NCBI GenBank assembly: GCA_028292505.1
Contig: JAQGMF010000052.1
Coordinates: forward strand, 62,001-126,000
From: Rhodocyclales bacterium
GTDB taxonomy: Bacteria > Pseudomonadota > Gammaproteobacteria > Burkholderiales > Rhodocyclaceae
Direction: 5' to 3'
Length of the DNA stretch: 64,000 nucleotides
Program-made: the position numbers and the translations under genes
Notes under the pieces: model-generated
What the model was told of the DNA's origin: nothing
The model's input: the letters and a program-made list of their open reading frames with translations, nothing else
The model's database searches: none
Shown: positions 61,457-64,000 of the stretch, one piece after another
Numbering within the stretch: position 1 is the stretch's first letter
How the letters are laid out: each line of letters begins with the position of its first letter

Positions 61457-61896
61457 GCCGGGACCGACAAAGGTGGAACATCATCGAGCCGTATGTCTAC
61501 GAGCGCCCAGAAGGCGACACCGCCCTCGCGCCAGATGGCGCTGACATCGCGCAGGATGTCGATCAGCGTCTCGAAGGCTTGCGGATCATTCCCGCGAATC
61601 GTTTCGCTGCCGTGCAGGAGCAGCACATGTCCGTCCGCCTCGCACCAGGAAAGGTCGCTGAGACAATCGGCCAGCGCATCCCAATTCTGGCCGTACCAGT
61701 CGGGGAAGTGCAGGGCCTGGCCCAATAGTTTCAACAGACTCGTCGCATCGCGTGCCGGTGAAATATCTATCTGCCATGTATTGAGACCAGCAGTGGTGGC
61801 AGCGCGGAAAGCACGCTCGGCCTCTCCTTTCTCGATCGAGTAGACGCCGGCACATGTCGGGCTTCGCAAGAGATCGGCACAAGACAGGTTCTTCAT
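61453..61896 (-). CDS. Barstar family RNase inhibitor
   Basis: A 147-residue cytosolic protein with the barstar fold signature: GLNTWQIDISPARDATSLLKLLGQALHFPDWYGQNWDALADCLSDLSW, including the FPDWYGxNWDAL inhibitor loop. It protects against barnase-type RNases. Its ATG overlaps the stop of the RNase gene (61893-61896, ATGA), which supports a cognate toxin-immunity pair. Slightly longer than Bacillus barstar, with N- and C-terminal extensions. Confidence 0.92.
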   Translation of the reverse strand: MKNLSCADLLRSPTCAGVYSIEKGEAERAFRAATTAGLNTWQIDISPARDATSLLKLLGQALHFPDWYGQNWDALADCLSDLSWCEADGHVLLLHGSETIRGNDPQAFETLIDILRDVSAIWREGGVAFWALVDIRLDDVPPLSVPA

Positions 61897-62264
61897 GGAA
61901 TCACCCGACTGAAACTGCGATAGTGGTCGGCAGTAAAATAAAACTCGTCGGGCGTGCCGACGATGATGCGTCGTGCGCCGCGGTCGCCGGCACCCGGTGT
62001 TGGCACGGTGTACTCGTGATAGGTGCCGCGTGGCCTGGAGGGCAGGCGCCTCTCGCGGTTCTGGAATTCGACACCGTCGCGGCGGTACGGAAAAGGGCCG
62101 CCCTGACGAATCAGTTTCAGCGTGGCCTGTGCCTCACCGGGCAGTTCGTGCGCGGCAATCGTCGTGATGGGTGACACGCTCCGCGCGTATGCAAGGACCG
62201 TATTGTTGGCCATGCCGAACGCAAGCAGGCACAGCAGCAGATGGCGGAACAGTGAGCTTTTCAT
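61893..62264 (-). CDS. Secreted guanyl-specific ribonuclease (RNase Sa/barnase type)
   Basis: A 123-residue exported RNase. Residues 1-25 are a signal peptide (MKSSLFRHLLLCLLAFGMA to VLAYA). The mature part has the microbial RNase core: LPGEAQATLKLIRQGGPFPY, DGVEFQNRERRLP, GTYHEYTVPTPGAGDRGARRIIVG with catalytic Glu and Arg, and a DHYRSF terminal histidine. It cuts RNA after guanine outside the cytoplasm. Coupled to barstar; divergent from aceK. The upstream frame continues but ATG 62264 gives the signal peptide. Confidence 0.92.
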   Translation of the reverse strand: MKSSLFRHLLLCLLAFGMANNTVLAYARSVSPITTIAAHELPGEAQATLKLIRQGGPFPYRRDGVEFQNRERRLPSRPRGTYHEYTVPTPGAGDRGARRIIVGTPDEFYFTADHYRSFSRVIP

Positions 62265-62349
62265 GATGAGGGTGGCGGCGAATTGACGAAGCAGTTTAGC
62301 ATCAAGGCTCAAACGGCCTCGGCCGTCACAGGTGATCGGAAAACATGCG

Positions 62350-64000
62350 ATGAATGCCCCTGCGGGAGGTGATGTGGTGAGTTCGACAGCGGATGGTCTG
62401 CTGCGTGCGCAGGGCATTGCGCTGGCGCTGATCGACGGCTTCAACAGGCACTACCGCATCTTTCGTGAAACGACCCAGCGCGCCAGGAGTCGTTTCGTCG
62501 ATGCGGACTGGTTGGGCGAGTTGTCGGCAGTGCGCGACCGCGTGCAGTTCTATGACGAACGGGTAATGGAGACGACCGAGCGCTTGCGCCACGAGTTCGG
62601 CGCGGAGGCGCTCGATGACGCCACCTGGCAACAGGTCAAGCTGTTCTTCATCGGCCACCTCATCAATCACAAGCAGCCCGAGCTGGCCGAGTCATTTTTC
62701 AATTCGGTGTGCTGCAAGATTCTGCATCGCAGCTACTTCAACAACGATTACATCTTCGCGCGGCCGGCGATCGCCACCGAGTACATCCAGTCCTACCCGC
62801 CAACGTATTCCAGCTACTACCCGCAGCAGGACGGTCTGCGCAAGACGGTGCGCAGGATCATCCTCGACTTCGCCTGGGAGTTGCCCTTCGAGAATCTGGA
62901 AAGGGACATCCGGGCCATCCTCGTAGCGGCGCGCAGACATCTCGGCGCGTGGCCAAAGCCCGAGGCCAACTCGCAGATCCAGGTGCTGTATTCGCCGTTC
63001 TATCGCAACAAGACCGCCTACATCATCGGCAAGGCCATCAACGGGTATCACGAATATCCGTTTGCCTTGGTGATCCGTCACGGCGATGGCGAAGCAGCCT
63101 CGCTACGGGCCGATGCGCTGATTCTCGATACCTGGCGCATCTCGCTGCTGTTCTCGCTGTCGCGCGCCTACTTCATGGTCGACATGGAAGTGCCCTCGGG
63201 CTACATCCAGTTCCTGCGCAGCGTCATGCCCAACAAGCCGCGCAGCGAGCTTTACACCATGCTCGGTCTGGGCAAGCAGGGCAAGACGACGTTCTTTCGC
63301 GACCTGGTGAGCCACCTGTCGCACTCGAACGATCAGTTCATCGTGGCGCCCGGTATTCGCGGCATGGTCATGGCCGTGTTCACGCTGCCGTCCTTTCCGT
63401 ATGTCTTCAAGGTGATCAAGGACCAGCGCTCGATCCGCAAGGAGATGGATCGCGACACCGTCAAGCGCAAATACCTGATGGTCAAGCAAGTGGACCGGGT
63501 CGGGCGCATGGCCGATACGCTGGAGTTCTCCAACGTTGCGCTGCCGCGTCATCGCTTCAACGAAGAGCTGTTGCAGGAACTGCGCGACCTCGCCGGCGAG
63601 AGCGTCGAGGAGGATGGCAATTCCGTTGTCATCAAGCATCTCTACATCGAGCGGCGCCTCATTCCGCTGAACATCTACCTGAATCAGGCCGATGATGCGG
63701 AGCTGGACAACATCGTGCACGAATATGGCAATGCCATACGCGAGATGGCGCAGGCGAATATTTTCCCCGGCGATATGTTATGGAAGAATTTCGGCGTGAC
63801 GCGCTATGGCCGTGTCGTCTTCTACGACTACGACGAAATCGAATTCATGACGGATTGCCATTTCCGCAGCATCCCAACCGCGCCCAATCCGGAAGCGGAG
63901 TTGAGCGGCGAAGTGTGGTATCCCGTCGCCAGGAACGATGTGTTCCCCGAGGAATTCGGTGTCTTCCTGCTGGGGCTACCGCGCGTGCGCGAAGCCTTCA
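62350..64000 (+). CDS. aceK: Isocitrate dehydrogenase kinase/phosphatase (partial, cut by window end)
   Basis: 550 codons are present, and the family is usually about 570-600 residues, so only the C-terminal end is missing. Recognised stretches are ALIDGFNRHYRIFRETTQRA, FYDERVMETTERL, LFFIGHLINHKQPELAESFFNSV, MYTMLGLGKQGKTTFFRDL-like (ELYTMLGLGKQGKTTFFRDL) as the ATP loop, and PGDMLWKNFGVTRYGRVVFYDYDEIEFMTDC. AceK phosphorylates and dephosphorylates isocitrate dehydrogenase to switch flow to the glyoxylate shunt. ATG 62350 is the first start; a GTG ten codons later is possible. Confidence 0.97.
   Translation, partial: MNAPAGGDVVSSTADGLLRAQGIALALIDGFNRHYRIFRETTQRARSRFVDADWLGELSAVRDRVQFYDERVMETTERLRHEFGAEALDDATWQQVKLFFIGHLINHKQPELAESFFNSVCCKILHRSYFNNDYIFARPAIATEYIQSYPPTYSSYYPQQDGLRKTVRRIILDFAWELPFENLERDIRAILVAARRHLGAWPKPEANSQIQVLYSPFYRNKTAYIIGKAINGYHEYPFALVIRHGDGEAASLRADALILDTWRISLLFSLSRAYFMVDMEVPSGYIQFLRSVMPNKPRSELYTMLGLGKQGKTTFFRDLVSHLSHSNDQFIVAPGIRGMVMAVFTLPSFPYVFKVIKDQRSIRKEMDRDTVKRKYLMVKQVDRVGRMADTLEFSNVALPRHRFNEELLQELRDLAGESVEEDGNSVVIKHLYIERRLIPLNIYLNQADDAELDNIVHEYGNAIREMAQANIFPGDMLWKNFGVTRYGRVVFYDYDEIEFMTDCHFRSIPTAPNPEAELSGEVWYPVARNDVFPEEFGVFLLGLPRVREAF

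Overview
The window looks like chromosomal DNA of a betaproteobacterium. It is GC-rich, and it carries a full-length-type aceK, argB, a NudB-type Nudix gene, a LemA operon and the complete exosortase A (XrtA/EpsH) exopolysaccharide locus of the kind found in PEP-CTERM-bearing, biofilm- or floc-forming members of Rhodocyclales and Nitrosomonadales. The genus cannot be fixed from this sequence alone. No tRNA, rRNA, CRISPR array, transposase or phage gene was seen.

Layout. (1) 1-5.7 kb: housekeeping and signalling genes. These are an HDOD protein, LemA, an EF-hand membrane protein and an FAA hydrolase on the minus strand, then an AcuI/YhdH-type reductase and a response regulator with a degenerate GGDEF domain on the plus strand. 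(2) 5.8-17.7 kb: an accessory cluster built around acyltransferases. It has a LolA-like periplasmic protein, a LolD-like ATPase, two LolC/E-like permeases, an outer-membrane barrel, three exosortase-associated/FeeM-type acyltransferases (one fused to PilZ), a ThiF-type adenylyltransferase translationally coupled to a nitroreductase, and a bona fide PEP-CTERM protein behind a good -24/-12 (sigma-54) promoter. I read this as a candidate pathway that makes and exports an acylated small molecule or lipid; the whole-cluster function is inference. (3) 18.1-40 kb, plus strand: the XrtA EPS core. In order: Wza-like export lipoprotein, Wzz-like chain-length protein, tyrosine autokinase, beta-barrel, XrtA ATPase, NodB deacetylase, FemAB, glycosyltransferase, exosortase A, asparagine-synthase-like amidotransferase, glycosyltransferase, an unknown polytopic protein, AlgD-like dehydrogenase, two glycosyltransferases, a 41-residue membrane peptide, the O-ligase/polymerase and a GT2. 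(4) 40-52.9 kb, minus strand: a variable glycan cassette (two membrane acyltransferases, one frameshifted; glycosyltransferases; a methyltransferase; a flippase), transcribed downstream of an exosortase-A-associated PLP decarboxylase, an acyl-CoA ligase and a FemAB/GNAT protein. (5) 53-57.3 kb, plus strand: ACP, a fused double alpha/beta hydrolase, and a fused NodB deacetylase-GT4. (6) 57.4-60 kb: SGNH hydrolase plus MBOAT, an AlgJ/AlgI-like O-acetylation pair. (7) 60-64 kb: argB, nudB, barstar, secreted barnase-type RNase, and aceK cut off by the window end.

How it works together. Glycosyltransferases and AlgD-type sugar supply build a repeat unit, which the flippase and O-ligase move and polymerise. 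Wzz, the tyrosine kinase and Wza control length and export, and the deacetylases and acyltransferases decorate the chain. Exosortase A cleaves PEP-CTERM proteins at the inner membrane and probably hands them to the same surface matrix. C-di-GMP is hinted at by the PilZ fusion and by the retained I-site in the degenerate GGDEF protein. Missing from the window are prsK/prsR regulators, the TPR lipoprotein and the EpsB-type initiating sugar transferase that usually accompany XrtA loci.
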